A stretch of DNA of 64,000 nucleotides. Source: Streptomyces coeruleorubidus. Its GTDB lineage: Bacteria > Actinomycetota > Actinomycetes > Streptomycetales > Streptomycetaceae. The position numbers were made by a program, and so were the translations under genes. The notes below the pieces were generated by a model, which did not search any database, had not been told where the DNA came from, and saw only the letters and a list, made by a program, of their open reading frames with translations. How positions within the stretch are numbered: the stretch's first letter is position 1; each line of letters begins with the position of its first letter. This document shows positions 9,401 through 17,275 of the stretch, piece by piece. The stretch spans positions 7,006,001 to 7,070,000 of the forward strand of contig NZ_CP118527.1 in the NCBI RefSeq assembly GCF_028885415.1. Direction: 5' to 3'.

Positions 9401-9771
9401 TGGGCGGTCTGGGCGCTGCCCTTCAGCAGGGGCGCCGCGGAGGTGTCGCGCTCGTTGTAGAGGGCGTTGGCGTACAGCAGGGAGGCCCGCACCAGACGCG
9501 CGGTGTTCTCCGCGTCCTCGGCCTCCTGCCAGGTGTCGATCGAGCTCTTGACCTGGAAGCCGCCCATGACGAGGCCGACCAGCACGGGTATGAGCAGGAT
9601 CGCGTTGAGTCTGGTCGCCACGCGCCAGTTGCGCGGGGAGAGACGGCCGCCGCTCTGGGCGGGCGCGGCCGATGGCTCCGAACCGGGCACGGGGGCGGGC
9701 GCCGCTGTGCGCGGCGGCGGGGTGAAGTTGCCCCGGGCCGACGGCTCGGGACTGTTCTTGCTTCGCCTCAC
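6457..9771 (-). CDS. cvnA: CvnA-type membrane sensor histidine-kinase-like ATPase (first conservon)
   Basis: A 1104-residue sensor with this order: short Pro-rich cytoplasmic N-terminus; a transmembrane helix (AILLIPVLVGLVMGGF); an extracytoplasmic nitrate-sensor-like (NIT) helical domain of ~270 residues; a second transmembrane helix (AAVVVALLLAFILAGAV); a HAMP domain; a helical dimerisation region (LLRGNINAIFTNLSRRNQ); a GHKL ATPase domain with IEIHDKGIGL; and a long Gln/Tyr/Pro-rich disordered tail. There is no convincing phospho-acceptor H-box, as in other CvnA proteins, so phosphotransfer may not be its mode of action. The GTG start at 9771 gives the basic opening RRSKNSPEP; upstream in-frame codons exist but have no ribosome-binding site support. 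Confidence 0.92.
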   Translation of the reverse strand: MRRSKNSPEPSARGNFTPPPRTAAPAPVPGSEPSAAPAQSGGRLSPRNWRVATRLNAILLIPVLVGLVMGGFQVKSSIDTWQEAEDAENTARLVRASLLYANALYNERDTSAAPLLKGSAQTAQDKATVTQVRKATDEAADAFDTAAQSMPDKPGLERRLDLFRKAEPKLQTLRQVAYTSKLKGVQTEEGYVEIAHPLTEFANELGLGTGNITSYGRTVYAIELTKAALSLQRSIGMHILTKPGPDDGNLASQRIALSSYAYLERIAVQEYIGGGTEQDAAKLEAAEAKLKTDGAAMAREAKAKNPDYVAPPSKPETMVSAVATLQTTDPSARAALAEKGITAENWWAVNTLKFNAYEKIETDLADKAVSEASDIADGAQRDAYITGAAVVVALLLAFILAGAVARQMSRSMRQLRNAAFGIAEQRLPMLVDQLSRTDPGRVDTRVQAIPITTTDEIGEVARAFDQVHREAVRLAAEQALLRGNINAIFTNLSRRNQSLIEGQLTLITDLENNEADPDQLENLFKLDHLATRMRRNGENLLVLAGEEPGRRWDQPVPLVDVLRAASSEVEQYERIELSGVPEAEIHGRAVTDLVHLLAELLENATTFSSPQTKVRVTATRLPDGRVMIEIHDKGIGLTAEDFADINHKLANPPTVDAAISQRMGLFVVGRLSDRHGIRVQLRPSGEQAGTTSLVMLPDAITHGGGGEQHVDRDEFTVSQIIPEQNFGGGENFNQQPMRTAAELGFDDSRYSDVPDDIRELDPVGRSLMREERRAALEAQSHQQPALPGQNAQEQGETSGYAEEFHGQQGYDTGQAYDTGQTGYPEQPGAYDRQATYEEQQAPYEEQRQTAYEEPQRAAYDEQYYAPNGGLPQNDTFSPNGGYPEPSSYAEPAQEEPSAPGAGGSGGFAAFEQRRYQDDWPQQDGYQNGYPSQYPSQAQETESAQAADASEQDRVGFDRPGPAHSAAPSLTDAGLPRRGSAASGANGAGGARHASQEPPASTPESNGDSDWRSANDERWQQASQLRKPKAGGVTSSGLPRRVPKANLIEGSAESTPQGGPQVSRAPEDVRGRLSNLRRGVQRGRNAGSETNGQGFGPDSTYNQER

Positions 9772-10148
9772 TCGACCAACAACCTCTCGGCGGTCGGCAC
9801 CAACGTTGTGCCGCAGTTTCTCAGAGCCCGGTACGCCATCGACTGACGAGTACGTCATTGACTATTGGGCAGTTCAGGCATTCCAGCACGACGACCTGCG
9901 CTCTTCCAAACAGTCCGGGGTGCGGATTCCGAGGGATGTAAGCCCCAGATAAAACGGTCATAAAGAGCGAGCCCCGCCAAAAGGCGGGGCGATTGTGCGC
10001 GCAGCGAGACCGGATGTGCGCGACGCGTGGCCGTACCACCAGATTCCTCTGCCGAAACGTTATGAACACCTTGGCCGACCGTGTCAAAGGACACAGTCGG
10101 CTCCAGGGCATCTACGACAACTGCCGTATGGCGCTTCAGAATTGGGTG
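9772..10148. other. intergenic region between the two conservons
   Basis: 377 bp without a coding region. It must hold the promoter of the first conservon (reading leftward) and the end of the second conservon's transcript. The GC-rich hairpin at 9971-9990 is the only strong structure. The rest is somewhat less GC-rich than the flanking genes, as expected for a promoter region, but I see no confident -35/-10 pair. Confidence 0.6.
9971..9990 (-). terminator. probable terminator hairpin of the second conservon
   Basis: GCCCCGCC, loop AAAA, GGCGGGGC: an 8-bp perfect stem. Read on the minus strand it is followed by a moderately T-rich stretch. It lies about 160 bp beyond the second conservon's GTPase stop. 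Confidence 0.6.
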
Positions 10149-10724
10149 CTACCTCAGCCGTGCCATCAGGGCGTGCTCGACCAGCGTGATGAGCGCGCTC
10201 TTCGCGTCGGCCCGGTGCCGGGCGTCCGTCGTGATGATCGGGGTGTCAGGACCGATCTGGAGAGCTTCCCGCACCTCGTCGGGGGTGTAGGGCTGCTGGC
10301 CGTCGAAGCCGTTGAGGGCGATGACGAACGGCAGGCCGCTGTTCTCGAAGTAGTCGACCGCGGGGAAGCAGTCGGCGAGACGACGGGTGTCCACCAGGAC
10401 GACGGCACCGATCGCGCCGCGCACCAGGTCGTCCCACATGAACCAGAAGCGGTCCTGGCCCGGCGTACCGAAGAGGTACAGGATCAGGTCCTGGTCCAGG
10501 GTGATACGGCCGAAGTCCATGGCCACCGTGGTGGTGGTCTTGTCCCCGGTGTGCGTGAGGTCGTCGATGCCCGCGCTGGCGGAGGTCATCACGGCCTCCG
10601 TGCGCAGCGGGTTGATCTCCGAGACGGCGCCGACGAACGTGGTCTTGCCCACGCCGAAGCCGCCCGCCACCACGATCTTCGCGGAGGTGGTGGAACGACC
10701 CGCGTCAGAGCTTGCGAAGTCCAC
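10149..10724 (-). CDS. cvnD: CvnD-type Ras-like GTPase (second conservon)
   Basis: A 191-residue small GTPase with the same motifs as its neighbour: P-loop GGFGVGKTT, switch FGTPGQDRF, base loop ALNGFDG. It is nearly identical to the first conservon's GTPase apart from the first ~15 residues and two conservative changes. The GTG start overlaps the end of cvnC by 20 bp, the same arrangement as in the first conservon. By gene order I believe this set is S. coelicolor Cvn1 (the one nearer gltX). It is the distal gene of a four-gene minus-strand operon. Confidence 0.93.
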   Translation of the reverse strand: MDFASSDAGRSTTSAKIVVAGGFGVGKTTFVGAVSEINPLRTEAVMTSASAGIDDLTHTGDKTTTTVAMDFGRITLDQDLILYLFGTPGQDRFWFMWDDLVRGAIGAVVLVDTRRLADCFPAVDYFENSGLPFVIALNGFDGQQPYTPDEVREALQIGPDTPIITTDARHRADAKSALITLVEHALMARLR

Positions 10725-11100
10725 TGAGCACCCTTTCGAGCAGTGTCACGTCCGGTGCGCCGGTGGCGTCGTCGCCGCCCGGCTGGTGGATCGCGACGAG
10801 ACCGGCCTCCGCGAGGTCCGCGACCAGGATCCGGGCCACACCGAGCGGCATGTTGAGCAGGGCCGAGACCTCGGCGACGGACTTCACCTCACGGCACAGG
10901 TGGCAGATGCGCTGGTGCTCCGGGAGCAGCCCCATGAGCGCCGCGGGATCGGCGGTCGTGCTGATCAGTGCCTCGATGGCCAGCTGATAACGCGGCCGGG
11001 TCCGGCCGCCGGTCATGGCGTACGGCCGTACCAGCGGCTGGTCGCCCTCGTCCTCGTACGGCTCCGCGTACGGATCATGAGAGGCGGGGGGCGGGGTCAT
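10705..11100 (-). CDS. cvnC: CvnC-type DUF742 protein (second conservon)
   Basis: A 131-residue DUF742 protein with a short acidic N-terminus (DPYAEPYEDEGDQ) before the conserved PLVRPYAMTGGRTRPRYQLA start of the domain. It keeps the CHLC cysteine pair and the C-terminal LLERVLSGLRKL, identical to its paralogue's. It lacks the long Pro/Gln-rich N-terminal arm of the first conservon's copy. The start is ATG. A 111-bp gap separates it from cvnB, larger than elsewhere in the operon; I see no clear promoter or terminator there. Confidence 0.92.
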   Translation of the reverse strand: MTPPPASHDPYAEPYEDEGDQPLVRPYAMTGGRTRPRYQLAIEALISTTADPAALMGLLPEHQRICHLCREVKSVAEVSALLNMPLGVARILVADLAEAGLVAIHQPGGDDATGAPDVTLLERVLSGLRKL

Positions 11101-11211
11101 GGGTCCTCCGGGCGGGACAGCAAGTCGGTCAGTCGAGCCGTCTGACGAGGCCTGTGTGGGGTGTGTGGCGGCCGGACGGTGATGTGGTGAGACGGGTGGT
11201 GCCGGGGCCGA

Positions 11212-11625
11212 TCAATGGAGCAGACTGCCTTGGAGCTCAGCTCGCAGGTCGGGGGTGAGGACCGCGCCCGCGCGGTCGACCAGGAGCGCCATCTCGTAGC
11301 CGACGAGGCCGATGTCGCATTCGGGATGAGCGAGGACCGCGAGCGACGAGCCGTCCGAGACGGACATGAGGAAGACGAATCCGCGCTCCATCTCCACGAC
11401 CGTCTGCGCCACGTCGCCGCCCTCGAAGATCCGGGAGGCGCCTGCCGTCAGGGACGTCAGTCCGGAGGCGACGGCCGCGAGCTGGTCCGCGCGGTCGCGC
11501 GGGAAGCCCTCGGACATCGCCAGGAGGAGTCCGTCGGCGGACACGACGACGGTGTGGGACACCCCTGGGGTGTTGTCCACGAAGTTGGTGATCAACCAGT
11601 TGAGATTCTGTGCCGCCTGGCTCAT
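11212..11625 (-). CDS. cvnB: CvnB-type roadblock/LC7 protein (second conservon)
   Basis: A 137-residue roadblock/LC7 protein, essentially one domain, very similar to the first conservon's copy (about nine substitutions, including Ala to Cys in HPECDIG). Expected role: dimeric regulator of the linked GTPase, recruited by the CvnA sensor. The start at 11625 (MSQAAQ) is taken by comparison with the paralogue; an ATG three codons earlier is equally possible. It follows cvnA by 9 bp. Confidence 0.93.
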   Translation of the reverse strand: MSQAAQNLNWLITNFVDNTPGVSHTVVVSADGLLLAMSEGFPRDRADQLAAVASGLTSLTAGASRIFEGGDVAQTVVEMERGFVFLMSVSDGSSLAVLAHPECDIGLVGYEMALLVDRAGAVLTPDLRAELQGSLLH

Positions 11626-11634
11626 CGGACTCAA

Positions 11635-14600
11635 CTAACGCTCCTGCTGGTGAGAGGGCCGAGGGAAGCTGCCGGTCTGGGTGGACCCGGCCTGACGACC
11701 CTGTGCAATACCGCGGCGGAGATTGGTCAGCCGACCGCGTACGTCATCGGGGGCACGCGAGATCTGCGGACCGCTCTGCTGTGGCTGCTGCTGAGCCGTG
11801 CCCGGAACGAGGTTCGCCCGGGGCACCCGGCGCGGCAGACCGGAGGTGGTGACACCGCCGGCGGCGGGCTGGCGGACGCGCTCGGCCTGGCGGACGAGGT
11901 CGTCGTTCGGCGAACTGCGCCAGCCGGCGGGGGCGGACCGCTGCGGACCGCCGGCTCCCTGCGGCTGCTGCGGGGCCGGAGCGGAGCCGTTGTTCTGCGG
12001 CTGCTGCTGCTCTTGCTGGCCGTGGAACCAGTTGGTCTCGAGCGTGTCGTACAGCGGCGTACGCCCGTCGCCCGGACCGGACGCCGGCGGCAGGGCCTCG
12101 GGCTCCTGCCGAGCGGGCCGTGCCTGCGGGGCGGGCGGACGCGGGGCGCCGAAGTCGTCCCCGCCCCGGGCGCCGTTGACCTGCGGCCGCTCGAACTGGC
12201 CCGTGCCCGCCGGGTCGGCCGGGGTGGCCGGACCGGGCAGGGTGGGCCGGCCGGAGCCGTTGTCCTGGCGCGGCGCGGGGTACTGGCCGGTGGAGCCGTT
12301 GTCGTAGGACTGCGGTGCCGGGTACTGGCCGGTCGAGCCGTTGTCGTAGGACTGCGGTGCCGGGTACTGGCCGGTCGAGCCGCTGTCCTGGCGAGGTGCC
12401 GGGTACTGGCCCGTGGAGCCGCCGTCGTGCCGCGGCGCGGGGTACTGGCCCGTGGAGCCGCTGTCCTGGCGCGGTGCCGGGTACTGGCCGGTCGAGCCGC
12501 TGTCGTAGGACTGCGGAGCCGGGTACTGGCCCGTCGTGGACGGGTCGCGGCGGCCGGCCGGGGCGCCGAAGACGTCCGGGCGGACGAACTGGCCCGAACC
12601 CTGCGAGCCGTCCGTGCCGGGAAGGCCGAACCGGTCCGAGTGCTGGGGGCCGCCCGAGCCGAAGTCGGCCGGAGAGCCGGGGCCCTGCCGGTCGTCGTCG
12701 CGCGGGACGGCGGGGATCTCCGCCGTCGAGCCCGGGCCCTGCCGGTCGTCGATCCGCGGCATCGCAGAGGTACGGGAGACGTCCGGCTCCTCGTGCCCGC
12801 GCGGGGTGTCCAGCGAGGCGCGCGGCACCGGCGGCTGGGCGTTCTCGTCGCTCCAGCTGGGCACGCGGGGCTGCGAGTCACCGCCGGGCAGCTCGGCCCG
12901 CGGACCGCCGCGCGGCGGCAGCTGCGGCCGACGGCCCTGGCCCTGACCCTGATCGGCGTTGCCCGGGCGCTGCCGGCCCTGGCCCTGCGGCCCGTTCGTA
13001 CCCGCGGCCTGCAAACCCTGCGGGGCACCCGGCGCCTGACCGAACCCGGCACCGGCCGCCGGACGGCCCTGCGGGGGCGCGGGCGGAGCGCTCTGCTCGA
13101 ACAACGACGGGGACATGTCGGGACCCTGCGGTCCGCGCCCTCCGCCCGGTCGGCCACCGTCCGCGTCCCGCCCGGGCAGCGCGGCCCGCGGACCCTGGCC
13201 GGCACCGAGCCGGCCACCGCCGGACGACGCACCGCCACCGGACGCACCGGCGCCGAGGGCGCCACCGCCCTGGCCGGCACCGGCGGCACGCCGGGCCGCG
13301 GCCGCACCGGCGGCGGCCTGCGCGGCGGCCGGACCGCCACCGCCGACAGACGGCTGACCGCCCTGCTTGGGCTGGGGCTTCCTGCCGCCCTGGGCGACGT
13401 CCACGGGCAGCATGACCAGCGCGGTCGTACCACCGGAGTCGGACGGGCGCAGCTGGATGCGGATGCCGTGCCGCTGCGACAGCCGGCCGACCACGAACAG
13501 ACCCATGCGGCGGGAGACGGAGACGTCCACCGTCGGAGGAGAGGCGAGCCGCTCGTTGATCGCGGCCAGGTCCTCCGGCGACAGACCGATACCGGTGTCG
13601 TGGATCTCGATCAGCACCCGGCCGTCGGGCAGGGCGTGACCGGTGACCTTGACCTTGGTCTGCGGCGAGGAGAACGAGGTCGCGTTCTCCAGCAGCTCGG
13701 CGAGCAGGTGCACGAGGTCGTTGACCACGCGGCCGGCGACCTCGGTCGTCGGCACGGAGGCCAGCTCGATGCGCTCGTACTGCTCCACCTCGGAGGCGGC
13801 GGCACGCAGCACGTCGACCAGCGGGACCGGGCGGGTCCACCGGCGGCCGGGCTCCTCACCCGCGAGAACCAGCAGGTTCTCACCGTTACGGCGCATGCGC
13901 GTGGCGAGGTGGTCGAGCTTGAACAGCGAGGACAGCTGGTCCGGGTCGGCCTCGCGGGACTCCAGTTCGGAGATCAGCGACAGCTGGCGCTGGATCAGAC
14001 CCTGGGAGCGGCGCGAGAGGTTGGTGAACATCGCGTTGACGTTGCCCCGTAGCAGGGCCTGCTCGGCGGCGAGGCGGACCGCCTCGCGGTGCACGTCGTC
14101 GAAGGCCGCGGCCACCCGGCCGATCTCGTCCCGGGAGTGCACACCGACCGACTCGACGGAGGTGTCGACGTCCTGCGGGTCGGACTCGGACAGCTGCTTG
14201 ACCAGCTCGGGCAGACGGTCGGAGGCGACCTTGGTCGCGGTCTCCTCCAGGCGGCGCAGCGAACGGATCATGGAGCGGGCCACGACGAAGGCGCCGACCA
14301 GCGACACACCGAGCACGATGAGGATCAGCGCACCGGAGATGATCGCGTCGCGCTCGGTGGCGCTGCGCAGCTCGCGGGCCTTCTGTTCCATCTCCTCGAG
14401 CAGCGTGTGCTCGATGTTCTTCATCTGCTGGATCTTGGTGGAGCTGTCGTCCAGCCAGTCGCGGTAGGAGCGCTTGTCCTGCTGCGCGAGTCCGCTCGCG
14501 GAGACCAGGGCCCGGCCCGCGTAGGTGTCGGTGGCCTTGATCGTGGAGTTGCCGCCGTCCTCGATCGGCTTGAGCAGCTCGGCGGCGGCGTCCTCGCCGT

Positions 14601-15531
14601 AGATGCTCTTGAAGCTGCGGATCTCGGACTTCTGGCTCTCCAGGGCCGACTCGGCGTAGAGCCGGTCGTTCGGCGAGAGCTTGCCGGTCGTGGTGTTGCT
14701 CGCGGGCAGTGCCGCCGCGAGGGCCGCGCGCTGGATCGAGGAGTACTCCTTGGCGGAGGAGAACGCCGCCAGGGCGCGGGTGCGCTGGATCATGTCCGGG
14801 TTGCTGGTCGCCTCGGCCATGTCCTGGGAGAGGTCGATCAGGTTCTCGATCAGACGGTGGTACGCCTCGATCGTCTGCGTGGAGTTGTCCTCGGAGGCGT
14901 AGGCGCCCTTGCGGATCTGCGCCAGGTCGCCCAGCTCGCCGGCGAGCTGGATGAGGTACTCGCGGACGCCCCTGAGGTTGCCTTCCTTGCTGGCGCTGTC
15001 GATCTCCTCGGAGCTGTCGAGGAAGTTCTTCATCGCCCGGTCGGTCTTCTCGCGCAGGCCCTTGACCGTGAAGTCGGTGGCCTTGCCGCCGTGCGCGAGC
15101 GGGCCGGCCGACTGGTCGCGCTCCTCCTGGAGGGCGGCGGACAGTTCGGTGGCCTGCTTGGTCATGTCCGTCAGCAGCTTCATGTTGTCGAGCTGCTGGA
15201 TGTCGTCCATGGACTGGTTGATACGCAGTGCGCCCAGCGAGGTGGCCGCGACCACCGGGAGGGCGAGCAGCGAGACCAGACGGGTGGAGATGCGCCAGTT
15301 GCGCAGGGCTATTCGCGGGCCGGGGCCTGCCGGGCCGGCCGGGGGCTTCAGGGCCGGAGCCGGGCTCGCGGACCCCGTGGGGGCCGACGCGCCGGGGCGC
15401 CCGGGGCGCTCCCCGCCGTCACCGGCCGGGCCCTGGTTCTGGGCGTGCTGGGGCGAGGGACCTCGGTCGGTCCCGCCGTGCGGCTCCGGCTCCGCCGAAG
15501 CGCTGCCATCCCTCTTGAAACGTCCCTGCAC
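11635..15531 (-). CDS. cvnA: CvnA-type membrane sensor ATPase (second conservon)
   Basis: A 1298-residue sensor with the same plan as the first CvnA: cytoplasmic Pro/Gly-rich N-terminus (~90 residues), transmembrane helix around LVSLLALPVVAATSLGAL, NIT-like helical sensor domain, second transmembrane helix (ALILIVLGVSLVGAFVVA), HAMP, helical region (LLRGNVNAMFTNLSRRSQ), GHKL ATPase domain (IEIHDTGIGL), then a disordered tail of ~450 residues. The tail is very rich in Pro, Gly, Gln and Arg and includes seven QYPAP repeats. The sensor domain is clearly diverged from the first conservon's, which suggests a different signal. The GTG at 15531 (QGRFKRDG) is preferred over a reading frame extending 255 bp further upstream. 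Confidence 0.9.
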   Translation of the reverse strand: MQGRFKRDGSASAEPEPHGGTDRGPSPQHAQNQGPAGDGGERPGRPGASAPTGSASPAPALKPPAGPAGPGPRIALRNWRISTRLVSLLALPVVAATSLGALRINQSMDDIQQLDNMKLLTDMTKQATELSAALQEERDQSAGPLAHGGKATDFTVKGLREKTDRAMKNFLDSSEEIDSASKEGNLRGVREYLIQLAGELGDLAQIRKGAYASEDNSTQTIEAYHRLIENLIDLSQDMAEATSNPDMIQRTRALAAFSSAKEYSSIQRAALAAALPASNTTTGKLSPNDRLYAESALESQKSEIRSFKSIYGEDAAAELLKPIEDGGNSTIKATDTYAGRALVSASGLAQQDKRSYRDWLDDSSTKIQQMKNIEHTLLEEMEQKARELRSATERDAIISGALILIVLGVSLVGAFVVARSMIRSLRRLEETATKVASDRLPELVKQLSESDPQDVDTSVESVGVHSRDEIGRVAAAFDDVHREAVRLAAEQALLRGNVNAMFTNLSRRSQGLIQRQLSLISELESREADPDQLSSLFKLDHLATRMRRNGENLLVLAGEEPGRRWTRPVPLVDVLRAAASEVEQYERIELASVPTTEVAGRVVNDLVHLLAELLENATSFSSPQTKVKVTGHALPDGRVLIEIHDTGIGLSPEDLAAINERLASPPTVDVSVSRRMGLFVVGRLSQRHGIRIQLRPSDSGGTTALVMLPVDVAQGGRKPQPKQGGQPSVGGGGPAAAQAAAGAAAARRAAGAGQGGGALGAGASGGGASSGGGRLGAGQGPRAALPGRDADGGRPGGGRGPQGPDMSPSLFEQSAPPAPPQGRPAAGAGFGQAPGAPQGLQAAGTNGPQGQGRQRPGNADQGQGQGRRPQLPPRGGPRAELPGGDSQPRVPSWSDENAQPPVPRASLDTPRGHEEPDVSRTSAMPRIDDRQGPGSTAEIPAVPRDDDRQGPGSPADFGSGGPQHSDRFGLPGTDGSQGSGQFVRPDVFGAPAGRRDPSTTGQYPAPQSYDSGSTGQYPAPRQDSGSTGQYPAPRHDGGSTGQYPAPRQDSGSTGQYPAPQSYDNGSTGQYPAPQSYDNGSTGQYPAPRQDNGSGRPTLPGPATPADPAGTGQFERPQVNGARGGDDFGAPRPPAPQARPARQEPEALPPASGPGDGRTPLYDTLETNWFHGQQEQQQPQNNGSAPAPQQPQGAGGPQRSAPAGWRSSPNDDLVRQAERVRQPAAGGVTTSGLPRRVPRANLVPGTAQQQPQQSGPQISRAPDDVRGRLTNLRRGIAQGRQAGSTQTGSFPRPSHQQER
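12251..12538 (-). repeat. tandem QYPAP-coding repeats in the cvnA tail
   Basis: Seven consecutive units of 13-14 codons, each coding for GSTGQYPAP followed by either QSYD(S/N) or (R)(Q/H)D(S/G/N). The nucleotide copies are nearly identical, so copy number is likely to vary between strains. Confidence 0.9.
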
Positions 15532-16133
15532 TAGCGTCGCAACCTCTGGACCAGGCGCCCCATCGCGTGAGCGGCGGAGCACGGTGTCGGCGTTCTGGGG
15601 ACGCCTTGAGTACGCCCCCGTGGTGGTCGTGAGTGACCGGCGCTGGCTCCCCCTTCTCGCCGCCGCTCGGCGCGTCTGTGCGCCCCCTGTGCGCCGGCTC
15701 GATCCTGCGGCGGTCCGTGGCATTCCAGCACAGCACAGGATCTCCAACAAGGCTCGTAGACCAGGCCGTGACATAGGTGACACCACGTGAGTGGCGAATC
15801 ACCGGACGTGGAAGGTGAGTTCGTCCATTTCGGACGTATGCCCGCGAGTCGTCGAGGCGTGACGGGTGTCCCAGTCGCCATGATCGGCAGCGGAATGGGG
15901 GCTTCAGGGGGCCAATGTCCGTTTCGGTGGGGTGGGGTGCAAGCCCGGATTGACCGATTCGCCCACTGATTCGTGAGGAAACTCACATGCTGATCCTGAT
16001 CTCCCCGCGGTTGCGCCGGGAATCCCCTGTCTAGCCTGACGCTTTACAGAGATGGCAGAACCGACAACCCGCGCCCGTGCGAGGGGCCTGCGCGCCCTCC
16101 CGGCGCCCGTCACAGAACAGGGTCAAGTAAACA
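15532..16133. other. intergenic region upstream of the second conservon
   Basis: About 600 bp without a convincing gene. It separates the leftward conservon operon from the rightward small protein gene and should hold both promoters. A rightward frame at 15787-15969 has no family resemblance or ribosome-binding site and is not called. I recognise no riboswitch or attenuator here. Confidence 0.5.
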
Positions 16134-16325
16134 GTGAAGACGACGACGATGTTCCACAAGATCGCCAACCCGCGACGCACGACGCTGGCGCACCTGGACG
16201 ACGCCGACGAACTGCAGACGCCGGAACAGCCGGAGCACCGCGTCGAACTCCCCACCCAGACTGCCAACCCCAAGCGCACCATCCTCACCGAGGTCCCCGT
16301 CGCGGCCGCCGCTGCCGCGGAGTGA
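16134..16325 (+). CDS. small conserved-looking protein of unknown function
   Basis: 63 residues from the GTG at 16134, or 58 from the ATG at 16149, which gives the opening MFHKIANPRRTTLAHLDD. The middle is acidic (DDADELQTPEQPEH). A second segment, TANPKRTIL, echoes the opening ANPRRTTL, and the end is an Ala run. There are no Cys, no membrane segment and no domain I recognise. A terminator-like hairpin follows 56 bp downstream, supporting a real monocistronic gene. I recall similar short ORFs in other Streptomyces at this place but cannot give a function. Confidence 0.6.
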   Translation: MKTTTMFHKIANPRRTTLAHLDDADELQTPEQPEHRVELPTQTANPKRTILTEVPVAAAAAAE

Positions 16326-16381
16326 CACCAGGTAGTACGCGCACCGGCCGCCGAATGCTCACGGCGGCGGGACACGGACAT

Positions 16382-16416
16382 CGAAGGGGCGCCCTGGCGG
16401 CGGAGGCGCCCCTTCG
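16382..16416 (+). terminator. terminator-like hairpin after the small protein gene
   Basis: CGAAGGGGCGCC pairs perfectly with GGCGCCCCTTCG (12 bp) around an 11-nt loop. There is no T-run. Confidence 0.7.
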
Positions 16417-16498
16417 TCATGCGCACGGCGCGGACCCTTCCCCGCGTTAGCCTGGAGCGTCAGACTCCAGCCGCTTCAGTCAAGGGGCCAAGCATCCC

Positions 16499-17275
16499 GT
16501 GCGCATCGCCAGATTCTCCATCGACGGGAACGTCGCCTTCGGCGCCATCGAGGGCGAGAAGCAGGACGAGCTCGTCCTGGACATCATCAAGGGCATCCCG
16601 TTCGCGGACTACGAGCTCTCCGGCACGAAGGTGCCGGTCGGCAAGGTCAGGCTGCTGCCACCGGTGCTCCCCAACAAGGTCGTGGCCTTCGGCCGCAACT
16701 ACGCCGAGCACGCGAAGGAACTGGGCAACGAGGTACCCGACGCCCCCTTCGCCTTCTTCAAGCCGTCCACCTCGGTGATCGGCCCCGGCGACGAGATCCA
16801 GTACCCCTCCTTCTCGGAGGAGGTGCACCACGAAGCCGAGCTGGCCGTGGTCATCGGCCGGATGTGCCGCGAGGTCCCGCGCGAGCGCGTCAAGGACGTG
16901 ATCTTCGGCTACACCTGCGCCAACGACATCACCGCCCGCGACGTGCAGAAGCGCGAGAAGCAGTGGGCGCGGGCCAAGGGCTTCGACACCTCCTGCCCGC
17001 TCGGCCCCTGGGTGGAGACGGAGCTGGACCCGAGCGACCTGACCATCCAGCTCACGGTCAACGGGCAGCAGCGTCAGCTGGGCCGCACCAGCGAGATGAT
17101 CCACTCCATCGAGGACCTGATCGTCAACATCTCCGAGGCCATGACGCTGCTCCCCGGCGACGTGATCCTCACGGGCACCCCGGCTGGGGTCGGCCCCCTC
17201 AACGTCGGCGACGAGGTCGCCGTCACCATCGAAGGCATCGGCACTCTCACCAACAAGGTTGTCAAGCGTGGCTAG
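16499..17275 (+). CDS. fumarylacetoacetate hydrolase (FAH) family protein
   Basis: A 258-residue member of the FAH superfamily, whose members hydrolyse or decarboxylate diketo acids using a divalent metal. The metal ligands are visible as the two Glu of [11 protein letters not shown] and the Asp of NDITARDVQ, with the closing motif [14 protein letters not shown]. Length fits the short bacterial type (acylpyruvase, 2-hydroxyhepta-2,4-diene isomerase or oxaloacetate decarboxylase); the substrate cannot be assigned. The GTG start lies just after CATCCC. The 3' end overlaps the gltX start by 8 bp, so the two are translationally coupled. Confidence 0.88.
   Translation: MRIARFSIDGNVAFGAIEGEKQDELVLDIIKGIPFADYELSGTKVPVGKVRLLPPVLPNKVVAFGRNYAEHAKELGNEVPDAPFAFFKPSTSVIGPGDEIQYPSFSEEVHHEAELAVVIGRMCREVPRERVKDVIFGYTCANDITARDVQKREKQWARAKGFDTSCPLGPWVETELDPSDLTIQLTVNGQQRQLGRTSEMIHSIEDLIVNISEAMTLLPGDVILTGTPAGVGPLNVGDEVAVTIEGIGTLTNKVVKRG

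Noticed and set aside
15787-15969. 60-residue rightward ORF before the small protein gene
   Set aside because: No ribosome-binding site, no recognisable pattern, and it lies in the likely promoter area of two divergent units.
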